64,000 bases of DNA from a virus. The notes below the pieces were generated by a model that saw only the letters and a program-made list of their open reading frames with translations, did no database searches and was not told the DNA's origin. The first letter of the stretch is position 1; every line of letters begins with the position of its first letter. The stretch lies in IMG/VR virus record IMGVR_UViG_3300015360_000041, positions 1 to 64,000 of that record. One strand, 5' to 3'. Shown in pieces: positions 51,274 through 59,762 of the stretch. Both the position numbers and the translations under genes were made by a program.

Positions 51274-52083
51274 ATGAACATACACTTCACAGACAAGGGA
51301 TTATTCGATAATCTCAAGAACGCGACTCTCGCGAAAGTGAGGGTCGGTTCTCATTTATACGGAACCAACACTGAGAAATCGGATGAAGATTTTTTGTACA
51401 TCTACGCGACGTCTGAAAACGAGCTCAAGTCCTTCGTGTGGACCAACCACCAGCTGCAGTACAAGGAAGAAGGCGTCGACCACAATTTCGTGTCGCTGCA
51501 CACGTTCGTCAGGAACATCATAAACGGCGACAGTACCATAAACTTCGAGGTCGTACATTCGGAGGAGCTGAAGAACACGTTATTGGGTTTCATGCACGTG
51601 TACAGAGACTATTTCAACACGTACACTATAATCAGGAGCTATAACGGCTTCGCGAGACGCGACTGCAAGCACTTCACGAAGGCGACGACGCCATACGAGA
51701 AACGCAAGCGGTTCGGGCACATAGTCAGGGGATACGTATATGCAAAGCTGTTGATGAACAGGGAATTCAAATTCAATATCGCGAACTACGCCTTTGTGAA
51801 GGTGTTAGATGAGATTATTGCGGAAGACGGAGATATAACAATGAACCACATCAATAAGTTCAAGGTTTTGCTGGACGAACAGCGCAAGGAACTGAACGCG
51901 ATGCTTGAACTCAAATCTGTCAAAATGGCGAAGATGATGGATGTCACAGACGCGACCGATATGGAAGTGTCCATGAGGTTGGTCCAAGACACGGCCGAGT
52001 TCAAGGGCAAACAGAGACGGTTGAAAGATTTCGACATGACAATATTTATTAACGCTTTTGAAAATTGGGTCAGCTATGATTAG
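51274..52083 (+). CDS. Nucleotidyltransferase (MNT/pol beta superfamily)
   Basis: A 269-aa protein with the nucleotidyltransferase signature RVGSHLYGTNTEKSDEDF (G-S...S-D-x-D in pattern; second Asp/Glu followed by LYIYATSEN) near residues 23-40 and a later acidic strand NFEVVHSEEL that may give the third carboxylate. The C-terminal half is helical. Phage enzymes of this type may add nucleotides to RNA or protein or repair tRNA ends. It overlaps by 8 nt with a second protein of related type at 52076. RNA ligase and kinase genes are close by. Confidence 0.68.
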   Translation: MNIHFTDKGLFDNLKNATLAKVRVGSHLYGTNTEKSDEDFLYIYATSENELKSFVWTNHQLQYKEEGVDHNFVSLHTFVRNIINGDSTINFEVVHSEELKNTLLGFMHVYRDYFNTYTIIRSYNGFARRDCKHFTKATTPYEKRKRFGHIVRGYVYAKLLMNREFKFNIANYAFVKVLDEIIAEDGDITMNHINKFKVLLDEQRKELNAMLELKSVKMAKMMDVTDATDMEVSMRLVQDTAEFKGKQRRLKDFDMTIFINAFENWVSYD

Positions 52084-52804
52084 ATACCAGATATTCGGTT
52101 CCGCGTCGTCGGTAGATTACGACGTGCTTGTTTTTGTCGATTCTCTTGGGACCATACAGGAGAACCACGATACAGTACACCACTATAATGACGAGCTCGT
52201 AAAATTGTTTGCAGAACTGAAAATGCCAGAGAAGAAGATGAATGCGAATCTCGGAGTGCTGGAAGACGGAATTGTCGTGAAGGTTTTCAAGGGTTATCCT
52301 TTCGAGGTGAACAACTCTTTGTTCACCACATACGGGTATCACAGACAAACTATTGACAACCAGGTGACTCGCATGTACGAGTTGACTGACGACATAAAAC
52401 ACTACAAGTTGAAACGTTGTTTCAGGTTCCTTTTGAGCTTTTATTCGAGAGTCCCGGAATGGCGCAAAGACATAAAACTGGCACTGATGGGAGACCTAGT
52501 GAAGAGGACTGATTGCGTCGCAAAGATAAATCTGTTCACGCACAAGGACTTTCCCGGAAAGAAGGATTCCGTGGCGGACATATACAAGACGTTCGCGTTC
52601 CAGTTGGCACAGACGTACCTGCTGATAAGGGACATAGAAGCATACTCGAAAGAGGACGTCATAAAACATCTACCGAAATTGGAGGGCTCTCTGATGCGCA
52701 AGGAAACAGGCATAACCGAGATGTCTATGATGCACGGACTGTTGAACTCGCTCATAGAATACTCGAGGGGCGAAATGAAACACATGAAATCGCTGGAAGA
52801 ATAA
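52076..52804 (+). CDS. Second nucleotidyltransferase-like protein
   Basis: About 242 aa from the ATG at 52076, which overlaps the stop of the previous gene. The start YQIFGSASSVDYDVLVFVD shows a GS....DYDVLV pattern as in nucleotidyltransferase folds, with Asp pair spacing one residue off the common G-S-x-x-x-x-x-D-x-D. The helical C-terminal half (about 110-240) could be the partner domain. It probably works with the 51274 product, either as a heterodimer or on the same substrate. The unit ends at a strong terminator. Confidence 0.55.
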   Translation: MIRYQIFGSASSVDYDVLVFVDSLGTIQENHDTVHHYNDELVKLFAELKMPEKKMNANLGVLEDGIVVKVFKGYPFEVNNSLFTTYGYHRQTIDNQVTRMYELTDDIKHYKLKRCFRFLLSFYSRVPEWRKDIKLALMGDLVKRTDCVAKINLFTHKDFPGKKDSVADIYKTFAFQLAQTYLLIRDIEAYSKEDVIKHLPKLEGSLMRKETGITEMSMMHGLLNSLIEYSRGEMKHMKSLEE

Positions 52805-52841
52805 AATAACGAAAGTCTTGGTTACCAAGACTTTCGTTATT
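52805..52841 (+). terminator. Intrinsic terminator
   Basis: A 17-bp perfect stem (AATAACGAAAGTCTTGG and its complement) with a 3-nt loop, directly after the nucleotidyltransferase gene. Confidence 0.9.
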
Positions 52842-52878
52842 TACGTGAAAATAATTTTTTTATTAAGAATATTATTGT

Positions 52879-52886
52879 TATATTTA
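52879..52886 (+). promoter_or_regulatory. Promoter with TATATTTA, 4 nt from the ATG
   Basis: T-run at 52854-52861, then AATATTATTGT, TATATTTA (52879-52886), CAGT and ATG at 52891. It drives a frameshifted short gene. Confidence 0.58.
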
Positions 52887-52890
52887 CAGT

Positions 52891-53024
52891 ATGGAATATG
52901 AATCTGATTTAATACGAAAGATTAATGGGATCAAGAACACAAGAAGATTAACATAGGACAACATGACGAGTTCATGGAAAAGTACAAGAATGTATTATTA
53001 ACCATAAAAACAACATTAATATGA
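52891..53024 (+). pseudogene. Short gene with an apparent frameshift
   Basis: An ATG at the expected promoter distance opens a 21-aa frame (MEYESDLIRKINGIKN...) that stops at 52956. A second frame starting near 52941 reads KKINIGQHDEFMEKYKNVLL and ends at 53024, overlapping the next gene's start as ATGA. The two frames together look like one protein of about 43 aa broken by a one-base change. It is either a decayed gene or a sequencing error. Confidence 0.45.
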
Positions 53025-53626
53025 ACGTAATGAAGAACCCGGTATTGAGTAAGATGTACGCACATTGCGGACTGACGCTTAGCGAGAAAGGCTTACAATT
53101 CTACATGAAAGACAACCCAGGTTATAATATTTTGATAACCACTGACCATGTGAGAATTGCGGAAATCATGGGGTTCAATTACCAGGAATTAGAAGATGCG
53201 AAGGAATATCATGATTTCTTCGAATTGCTTTTGGTAAATCAGTTCTTCAGACCCAGCAGATTTGCCGTGGATACCACGGACGGTGTTGTGAAGATGTTTG
53301 CGTCTCTGGCGGAATATTTGACTGAGAACCCGATCTACAAGGGATACACTTCAAGACAGGTCACGGACATGTTCCAGCCTTTGAATGAATTTGATTTCGA
53401 GACTCGTTACAAGCGTTTGCACGAATTGTACGATAATGCAAAGCACATAAAGAATAAGTTCAACGGTGGGACCGTATTGCGTTTCAGACCCGATTACGAC
53501 AAGCGTAACCTGGAAGCCGGATTCGACAAGTTCAACAACGGGCATTTCGCAACGATTGTAGAACGACTCGAGTTCATATACAGCCACACTGAAGAAGAGA
53601 TAGCGGAATTATTCGTAAAACTTTAA
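53021..53626 (+). CDS. Hypothetical protein
   Basis: A 201-aa helical protein with many Phe, Tyr and Asn residues and no recognised domain. A second Met (residue 4) is an alternative start. It begins in an ATGA overlap with the frameshifted short gene. It heads a run of three hypothetical genes before the RNA ligase gene. Function unknown. Confidence 0.6.
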   Translation: MNVMKNPVLSKMYAHCGLTLSEKGLQFYMKDNPGYNILITTDHVRIAEIMGFNYQELEDAKEYHDFFELLLVNQFFRPSRFAVDTTDGVVKMFASLAEYLTENPIYKGYTSRQVTDMFQPLNEFDFETRYKRLHELYDNAKHIKNKFNGGTVLRFRPDYDKRNLEAGFDKFNNGHFATIVERLEFIYSHTEEEIAELFVKL

Positions 53627-53629
53627 GAC

Positions 53630-53980
53630 ATGATAAGGACAAGGAAATTGATAGGAAAGGCGCAGCTGTTCGATTACCTAGGACAGCCTGAAATCTCTAA
53701 GATTGAGATTAATACGTGTAAACAGAAGACTCTCAAAAATAAGGAGATATGTTCCATATACATTTATCACAGAATCAACTGGGCAGACATTTGTTCGGTC
53801 ATCGGCAGGTGTGAGGCCGCAAAATTGGAAGACCTCGGTGCCGACGAATCGTATAAAGAATTCGTCACCAATTTTTGTTCTTGTAAGCGCGATGGTTTCG
53901 TGACTGCGAGTAATATAAATAAATTGGTGGAGATCGAAAAAAAAAACAGGGTATCATTTCAACATATCAAAACAAATTAA
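53630..53980 (+). CDS. Hypothetical basic protein
   Basis: A 116-aa protein with five Cys (NTCKQK, EICSIY, ADICSVIGRCEA, NFCSCKR in pattern) and a basic character, which could bind metal or nucleic acid. It starts 3 bp after the previous gene. No family recognised. Confidence 0.55.
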   Translation: MIRTRKLIGKAQLFDYLGQPEISKIEINTCKQKTLKNKEICSIYIYHRINWADICSVIGRCEAAKLEDLGADESYKEFVTNFCSCKRDGFVTASNINKLVEIEKKNRVSFQHIKTN

Positions 53981-53986
53981 GAATTT

Positions 53987-54355
53987 ATGCAAGCAGACAG
54001 AACAATAGTTATAGCAGATATAAAACCGTTTGGTAATCTCGAGTCCATGCTTAATACATTAGACGAAGAGATTAAACTGTGCGAGGCTGAGGGTTATACG
54101 AAAGAGGTCGCACGTCTATGTCGCCTGTTGTCTGAGTTCGGGTTATTAGCCCCCGGCAGTTGGTTCGACGAGATGGATGGCGAAGATGACAGACCTGAAG
54201 TCGAGATGGTCGTATTGTACTCGAGAAGCCTTTTGATACGCTTGAACAACATCGCACAGAAGGACCTGAACGGGTTCACAATGAAACCAACAGCTGAGCA
54301 GATGATGGATGACCAGGATTTGATGAAACATTTCAAGAACGTAACTTTTAAATAA
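53987..54355 (+). CDS. Hypothetical acidic protein
   Basis: A 122-aa acidic, helical protein with no recognised domain, 6 bp after the previous gene and 16 bp before the RNA ligase gene. Function unknown. Confidence 0.55.
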   Translation: MQADRTIVIADIKPFGNLESMLNTLDEEIKLCEAEGYTKEVARLCRLLSEFGLLAPGSWFDEMDGEDDRPEVEMVVLYSRSLLIRLNNIAQKDLNGFTMKPTAEQMMDDQDLMKHFKNVTFK

Positions 54356-54371
54356 ATAAAAATAAAACGAC

Positions 54372-55460
54372 ATGCAATTAGAGATACAAACATTACTCAG
54401 GGCACACGGACTTCAACACGTGCAAGATTTGCTTAAACTTGAGGTAAAGCGTAAGGACGACCTGGTGTTATTGAAATACAATACCATAGAGGCAGACTGG
54501 ACGAAATCCGCGCTGTACGACTGCCGTGGCATCATACTGGACAGTGCCGACGACTGGAATGTCGTTGCGTATCCGTACCGCAAATTCTTCAACGTGCAAG
54601 AAGGTTATGCTGCCAAAATAGACTGGTCAAATTCGGTCGTGTTCGAGAAAGAGGACGGCTCATTGATAACGTTATGGTATCACAGGGGCGAGTGGAGACT
54701 GTCCACGTCAGGCACCATCGACGCGGACACGACGTCGAACGGTGCGGAGTACACTTTCGCAGAACTCGTGTGGAACACAGCCGCGCTGATGTACGGCTCG
54801 AAGGAGTCGTTCCTAGCGAGACTGAACACAAAGCACAACTACATGTTCGAGCTTTGTACGCCGTGGAACATCGTGGTCACACAACACCAGACTTCTAAAT
54901 TGGTCCTTCACGGTGTGAGAGACATGAGCACTTATAAGGAATTACACATACACGATTTTGACCTAGTACAAGTCAAGGTGCACGACCTTAAAAACGAGGC
55001 TGAGATATGCGCGACATTTGCCGGAAAGTCCTGGCAGGAAGAGGGCTATATAGTTATGGACAAGACGACCATGGAACGCGTCAAGATCAAAAACCCGGCA
55101 TATGTTTCAGTTCACCACGTCAAGACAGGCGTGTCGCCGTATGAAATCGTGAATGTCATAAAGACGAACGAGATTTCTGAGTTCTGTGTGTACTTCAAGG
55201 AACGCACAGAGTTCATACTGAGACTGGACGAAGAGTGGGTGAAGCTTGAGAATATGCTCAATTCAAAATGGAAACACGTATTGAACGAGGGCCGATTCGA
55301 GACGCAGAAAGATTTCGCTATAACAATGATGAAGGAAGTCGAGAGACCGTTTCACAGCGTCATGTTCAACATGAAGAGTGGAAAGATTGACAATATCCGT
55401 GCTGGCATGTGCGCGCTAGATACCAAGTTCTTGTATTTCTACTTACAACCGGAAAAGTAA
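54372..55460 (+). CDS. rnlA: RNA ligase, T4 Rnl1 type
   Basis: A 362-aa RNA ligase close in length to T4 Rnl1 (374 aa). Motif I is KEDGSL with the adenylated Lys at residue 93 (T4 Lys99, KEDGSL). Upstream CRGIILD holds the conserved Arg, motif III is around NYMFELCTPW, motif IV is EEGYIVMD and motif V is VKIKNPAYV. The C-terminal third is the Rnl1-type tRNA-specificity part. T4 Rnl1 reseals tRNA cut by host anticodon nucleases. The stop overlaps the HAD gene by one base, so ligase and phosphatase are made together. Confidence 0.92.
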   Translation: MQLEIQTLLRAHGLQHVQDLLKLEVKRKDDLVLLKYNTIEADWTKSALYDCRGIILDSADDWNVVAYPYRKFFNVQEGYAAKIDWSNSVVFEKEDGSLITLWYHRGEWRLSTSGTIDADTTSNGAEYTFAELVWNTAALMYGSKESFLARLNTKHNYMFELCTPWNIVVTQHQTSKLVLHGVRDMSTYKELHIHDFDLVQVKVHDLKNEAEICATFAGKSWQEEGYIVMDKTTMERVKIKNPAYVSVHHVKTGVSPYEIVNVIKTNEISEFCVYFKERTEFILRLDEEWVKLENMLNSKWKHVLNEGRFETQKDFAITMMKEVERPFHSVMFNMKSGKIDNIRAGMCALDTKFLYFYLQPEK

Positions 55461-55939
55461 TGGACTACGGCAGATTCATAATATTCCTGGACGTCGACGG
55501 CGTGTTGTGTTCTTACGACGAGAACATATACACGCCTGACGCGAAGGACATGTACGACGTGGACGAAGAACACTTCTTCAAGTCTGATGCGATAGACGCG
55601 CTCAATGCTATAATAGAGCATTACGACGCCGACCTGTGCATGATTTCATCGTGGAACGGCAAGTTCAAAGACGAAGCCCACTACAAGGCGTTCCTTGTCC
55701 GACGCGGCGTGATTGTGAACAACTTGTATTTCGGAAACAAACACGACAGAGCGAATTACGTCATTGAGAATATAGACAACGGTATGACCGATTACATCAT
55801 AATAGACGACGAGGCAAACCAGTACTATAAACGCATCGACAAGATTGCGTACTCGCGCATACTGAAGACTGACCGCAACAGGTGTCTTGATAAGTATGAC
55901 GCGAAATTTGTAACGATTAATCTGAAATTAAAAAAATAA
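55460..55939 (+). CDS. HAD phosphatase of the RNA-repair type
   Basis: A 159-aa protein from the ATG at 55460 (TAATG overlap with the RNA ligase). It has HAD motif I FLDVDGVLCS, motif II in MISSWNGK and motif III/IV in YIIIDDEANQ. The short form with DVDGVL and SSW is found in HAD domains attached to RNA-repair proteins, where they remove 3' phosphates. Together with the kinase at 48281 it could do the two end-healing steps that T4 Pnk does alone, before Rnl1 seals. Confidence 0.78.
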   Translation: MDYGRFIIFLDVDGVLCSYDENIYTPDAKDMYDVDEEHFFKSDAIDALNAIIEHYDADLCMISSWNGKFKDEAHYKAFLVRRGVIVNNLYFGNKHDRANYVIENIDNGMTDYIIIDDEANQYYKRIDKIAYSRILKTDRNRCLDKYDAKFVTINLKLKK

Positions 55940-55942
55940 AAT

Positions 55943-56023
55943 ATGAGCAATACCACGTCCGGTCTTCCACACAAAATTAAACACATTTTCAGTAACATTG
56001 CTAACGATTTGGTCAATGCGTAA
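55943..56023 (+). CDS. Possible 26-aa peptide
   Basis: A short ORF (MSNTTSGLPHKIKH...) 3 bp after the HAD gene with an A-rich start region. Weak support; the 140 bp from 55940 to 56081 otherwise hold nothing I can name. Confidence 0.25.
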   Translation: MSNTTSGLPHKIKHIFSNIANDLVNA

Positions 56024-56081
56024 TAATAAACAATGTTAACACTAATTTCGATAATAAATAAAACAGTAAAACTCACAAAAC

Positions 56082-56453
56082 ATGATAATATCACCGGAAA
56101 CATACTACGCGTACAGCAGAAGCTGCATGGAAAAAATAGATTCATGCGTCGCGTTCTCTAGAATTTCTGCGGCGAGGACATTCGCAGACAAGAAACAGAT
56201 TAGTCTGAAAAACTGGTTGAAGATATACGTGACCTATGATTACAATGGCTACAGCTCGATGTATGGCAAGAACGTTTATTTCAAGAAGAACAGTGAGAAG
56301 CTGATTCAGTACAAGGTACTGAAAGGCGATTTGCTGGTTCTTCAACGATTTAACGATTCTGACGTATTGCCGGCGAAGGCCATGACCCGTACAAGTTTCA
56401 TAAGTTTCATGCGTTTCATGAAGCGTTGTGGGTATATTGTAGAGATAGAATAG
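56082..56453 (+). CDS. Hypothetical basic protein
   Basis: A 123-aa basic, partly helical protein (Arg/Lys-rich, MRFMKRCGYIVEIE at the end). No recognised domain; a nucleic-acid-binding role would fit its charge. Last gene before the convergent replication genes. Confidence 0.55.
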   Translation: MIISPETYYAYSRSCMEKIDSCVAFSRISAARTFADKKQISLKNWLKIYVTYDYNGYSSMYGKNVYFKKNSEKLIQYKVLKGDLLVLQRFNDSDVLPAKAMTRTSFISFMRFMKRCGYIVEIE

Positions 56454-56512
56454 CAGCCTGAAAAGAATTACATATTATAAAAACTGAAAGACTCGTAAGA
56501 GTACGTTTTCAA

Positions 56513-57244
56513 TTAATAAAAGAAATTAATTTTATCCATATCTGACAGCCCGTATTTGTCCTTCAGCTCTTTTATTATAATGCCCGAGTATTGTTTGTCT
56601 AGCAACTGGAACATGTTCCACACGTTGTCCGAGAAATATCCCGACAGCTCTATAAATATCTCAGTGCGTGTATAACCGTATTGTATAAGGTCTTTTAGAA
56701 GTATGCCGAAATAAGCATTGAAGTCTGTCTTCGCAGGCTTGCGTCTGTTTGTAGTGAAGTTTATGTCAGTGTTTGTCGATAACAACTTGTGCACTTCGTG
56801 TTTCAGTCTAATATCACGATACGCGTCTATGCTATTGCGTGACTCCTCTGACTCTAGGTCGCTGTCGTTAATGTCCAATGAACCACCGCCGTTTTTGATA
56901 ATGTGCTCTGACTGGTACTCTAGGTCTGCCACCGGTGCTACATTTTGTTTGCCTTTGAATATTGTGTCGTACGACAGCGAGTGCTTTCCAATCAATTTCG
57001 GTTTCTGAATGCCGCGCTTCTTCTTTGGTTTTTCTTCAGTCAATTCTTCGTCGTCGCCTTCTAACTCGTTGGCATATGTAGATTTCTTCTCATCGTCGTC
57101 GATATTGAAATTATCGTCTTCTGGCTCGTCATCGTCTTCCGTCTCGAATTCGTGTTTGTCAAATAGGCTGCCATCGTTTATGTACCTACCAGAACCGAAT
57201 TCTTCGGTATCATCGTCTACTTGTGAATTGCGTTTTTTTGCCAT
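56513..57244 (-). CDS. Acidic protein downstream of the replicative helicase
   Basis: A 243-aa protein in two parts: a disordered, very acidic N-terminal half (about 1-75, EDDDEPEDDNFNIDDDE) with a short basic stretch (KPKKKRG), and a helical C-terminal domain (about 140-243). It lies 22 bp after the helicase gene, on the same transcript, so it may load or regulate the helicase, a role T4 gp59 has. I see no sequence match to gp59. Confidence 0.5.
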   Translation of the reverse strand: MAKKRNSQVDDDTEEFGSGRYINDGSLFDKHEFETEDDDEPEDDNFNIDDDEKKSTYANELEGDDEELTEEKPKKKRGIQKPKLIGKHSLSYDTIFKGKQNVAPVADLEYQSEHIIKNGGGSLDINDSDLESEESRNSIDAYRDIRLKHEVHKLLSTNTDINFTTNRRKPAKTDFNAYFGILLKDLIQYGYTRTEIFIELSGYFSDNVWNMFQLLDKQYSGIIIKELKDKYGLSDMDKINFFY

Positions 57245-57266
57245 TGTTTATGTGTTGTGGTTGTTT

Positions 57267-58595
57267 TTACAGTAGTGTCGTCTCTATATAGTGGTCGTTA
57301 GTTACACGCAATATATTCTTGTTGAAACTGAATCCTACTCTCTCATAGTCAGTAGAGCAGTCACGCAGTTTAACGTGTTTCAAGTGGTACTTGTTCTCCA
57401 TCTTCATCAGCGGCGTCAATATGATTGCCCAGACCATGTCTGCGGTATCTGCAATCGCCTTGCTCTCCGGTATGTCGTTCAACGCTATGTCGTTGGCGCC
57501 GTACTTGTCTTTGGCGATCTGTGTTGCGGTCAACAGCGCGAGATTGAATTTCTGCGCGATTGCCCTCAATCCAACTGCCAAGTGCTCGCCCTTGAGGTAA
57601 AGCATGTTCCTGTCCACGCCCTTCTCAGTGCCCATGATTTGGATGTAATCGATGACTAGCATGTCAATATCTATGCCGGCCTCTTCCTTGACCTGTTTGA
57701 GATATTTCTCGACGTCTGAAATCGTGGCAGACCCGGACGGGTATTCTTTAATGAATAATTTACCGGGCTTGCTATCTATTATCCCCCCGCCATTACGACT
57801 GTTCATCTCTTGGATGCGTTGCTTCATGTACTCCTTGTCTTTAGCGAGCTCTGTATACTGGTTGATTGGAATCTCGAGTCTCATGCTTCCTATACGCTTT
57901 AGACATTTCTTGTCGCTCAGTTCTAGTGTGATGTATGCGACATTGTAACCGGCGTTCACAGCATTTACAGCGAAATTCTGCATCCACAGAGATTTGCCGG
58001 AACCCGGTCCGCCCATCAGAACGTTGAATGTCTTTCTGTCCCATCCGCCTTCTGTTATAGCATCGAGACACGGATAACCTGTCGTTATCTTGTTAGCCTC
58101 CAAATCCTGGTCGTGCGCGTCCTCGTCGTCGAAATCCAGTCCTATACTGCCCTTCTCGAGTTGGATGTTGATGGCATTATCTATTTTTAATCTTACTTTG
58201 GATACGGCTTCCTGCACTTTGTTGTAATCTGTCTTATCCAGACCCTTGATGTCGTCTATGCTGTCTACCAGGCCGTTTATAGTGGAATTAGACAAGACCC
58301 ACGCCTTGAACCGAGGTTCTATGAATTCAGGGCGGAACTCGTCCCAGTCATTCTTCAACAAGGCCTTTATGAAATCTAAAGGAATCTTGTCATCTTTGTC
58401 GTAGAGTTTGACCAGATTGTAAATCTCCTTCTTTCCAGGAACCACCTTGTCAGTACTCCCCATGTATTCTTCACGTATACAGTTGTATACGAACTTAATA
58501 TCCTCGTTTTCGAAGTAGAACCCTTGTACGTTTCTGAAGTGCTCAGGTTTCTTCAAAACCCAGTTCATGAATAATTTCTCGATGTTTGATGTCAT
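57267..58595 (-). CDS. Replicative DNA helicase, DnaB/gp41 type
   Basis: A 442-aa protein. The N-terminal helical domain (1-130) is followed by the RecA-like core: TTGYPCLD, Walker A GGPGSGKS (195-202), NVAYITLELS, Walker B DMLVIDYIQIM, LLTATQIAKD (motif with sensor Gln) and RDCSTDYERVGF near the end. T4 gp41 is the same kind of hexameric 5'-3' helicase of the replisome. Length is usual for this group (440-475 aa). Transcribed divergently from terC. Confidence 0.92.
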   Translation of the reverse strand: MTSNIEKLFMNWVLKKPEHFRNVQGFYFENEDIKFVYNCIREEYMGSTDKVVPGKKEIYNLVKLYDKDDKIPLDFIKALLKNDWDEFRPEFIEPRFKAWVLSNSTINGLVDSIDDIKGLDKTDYNKVQEAVSKVRLKIDNAINIQLEKGSIGLDFDDEDAHDQDLEANKITTGYPCLDAITEGGWDRKTFNVLMGGPGSGKSLWMQNFAVNAVNAGYNVAYITLELSDKKCLKRIGSMRLEIPINQYTELAKDKEYMKQRIQEMNSRNGGGIIDSKPGKLFIKEYPSGSATISDVEKYLKQVKEEAGIDIDMLVIDYIQIMGTEKGVDRNMLYLKGEHLAVGLRAIAQKFNLALLTATQIAKDKYGANDIALNDIPESKAIADTADMVWAIILTPLMKMENKYHLKHVKLRDCSTDYERVGFSFNKNILRVTNDHYIETTLL

Positions 58596-58793
58596 TTGTA
58601 TGCCTTTTATGTCTTTTTAGTGCTTGAGTTCATTGTATATTGTTTTATACCAGAATCCCCAAAATGTTTAACAATCACAAATATCTTTTGTGATATGACG
58701 TTTTATTACTCGACATTACGTGTGGATTTTTGAATATCGCGGATTACACATACACTTGTAACATATAAATCAAACCAATAAATAAAAATAAAA

Positions 58794-59561
58794 ATGACAC
58801 AATCAATTATGCAAATGTTCGCTGAGATTTTCAGCAACCCGTTATCGGCGGTGTTCTTGATCTTGAACATCACGTTGTTAGAAATATTATTATCAATAGA
58901 CAATGCCGCGGTTTTAGCGACGATGGTCATTGACTTGCCTGCGGAAAAACGTAACAGGGCTTTGAAATACGGCATCGTCGGCGCTTACGTGTTCAGGGGC
59001 TTGGCGCTGATTTTTGCAGGCATGTTGACACAGATATGGTGGCTGAAGCCGATAGGCGGTATATACTTGATGTGGATGACATATTCATATTTCAAGGGTA
59101 AGTCCACAGAGAAAACCGATGACGACGTAATCGACAAGAGTGGCAACTGGTTGTACAAGATGACTGTCGGGTATTTTGGAATCTTCTGGTCTACAGTTAT
59201 CATGGTAGAGGTCATGGACATAGCTTTCTCAATCGACAACATATTCGCTGTAGTTGCATTCTCTAATAACATGGTGTTGATATGCTTCGGCGTGTTCGTA
59301 GGCATATTGGCAATGCGATTCGTGGCACAGAAATTTGTATTATTGATGGAGAAATATAAATTCCTAGAGACATGTGCGTTCGTCGTGATCGGCATTTTGG
59401 GTTTAAAATTGTTCGCATCCGTATTGGTACACTTTTGCCCTGAAACGAAATGGATAGAGTCCGAGAATTTCGACTGGGTGATGTCAGGGGTGACATTATT
59501 GATATTTATAGTTCCGTTTATGTTTCACAAAATGGCGAGACACAATCAGGAAGCACGATGA
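58794..59561 (+). CDS. terC: TerC family membrane protein
   Basis: A 255-aa integral membrane protein with about seven hydrophobic segments. It has the two characteristic Ser/Asp/Asn motifs: LLSIDNAAVLATM near residue 35 and AFSIDNIFAVVAF near residue 147, whose Asp residues probably bind a metal. TerC proteins belong to the tellurite/stress network and are thought to move or sense metal ions at the inner membrane, with VWA (TerF/Y), TelA and TerD-type partners. The gene sits after a 200-bp divergent promoter region, at the head of a group with HAD, PRTase and TelA genes. Confidence 0.93.
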   Translation: MTQSIMQMFAEIFSNPLSAVFLILNITLLEILLSIDNAAVLATMVIDLPAEKRNRALKYGIVGAYVFRGLALIFAGMLTQIWWLKPIGGIYLMWMTYSYFKGKSTEKTDDDVIDKSGNWLYKMTVGYFGIFWSTVIMVEVMDIAFSIDNIFAVVAFSNNMVLICFGVFVGILAMRFVAQKFVLLMEKYKFLETCAFVVIGILGLKLFASVLVHFCPETKWIESENFDWVMSGVTLLIFIVPFMFHKMARHNQEAR

Positions 59562-59639
59562 TAGTTATTGTTTCTGTGTGAAAGAGTTATTCAGATTTCC
59601 GAATGTTTTTTACGCATTACTTGTAACACGAAAATATTC

Positions 59640-59732
59640 AAATTAACACTAGATAACGACCAGAGAGAACTGGCGTTCTATCAGAAGGCTTCATAGACAG
59701 ACGCAAGAGAGATTGCGAAATACTTGGATTAA
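59640..59732 (+). pseudogene. Possible remnant of a small gene
   Basis: The 200 bp after terC hold a frame reading KLTLDNDQRELAFYQKAS, then an in-frame TAG, then TDAREIAKYLD and TAA. The residues look like real protein and the frame has no start codon, which fits a decayed gene. Support is weak. Confidence 0.25.
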
Positions 59733-59762
59733 AAACAACATAACAAAGAAAACGAAATAGAC

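Noticed and set aside
4886-59628. ACTTGTAAC at 4887, 58754 and 59620 as a possible promoter element
   Set aside because: Only 9 bp long and placed differently relative to gene starts. It does not rise clearly above chance.
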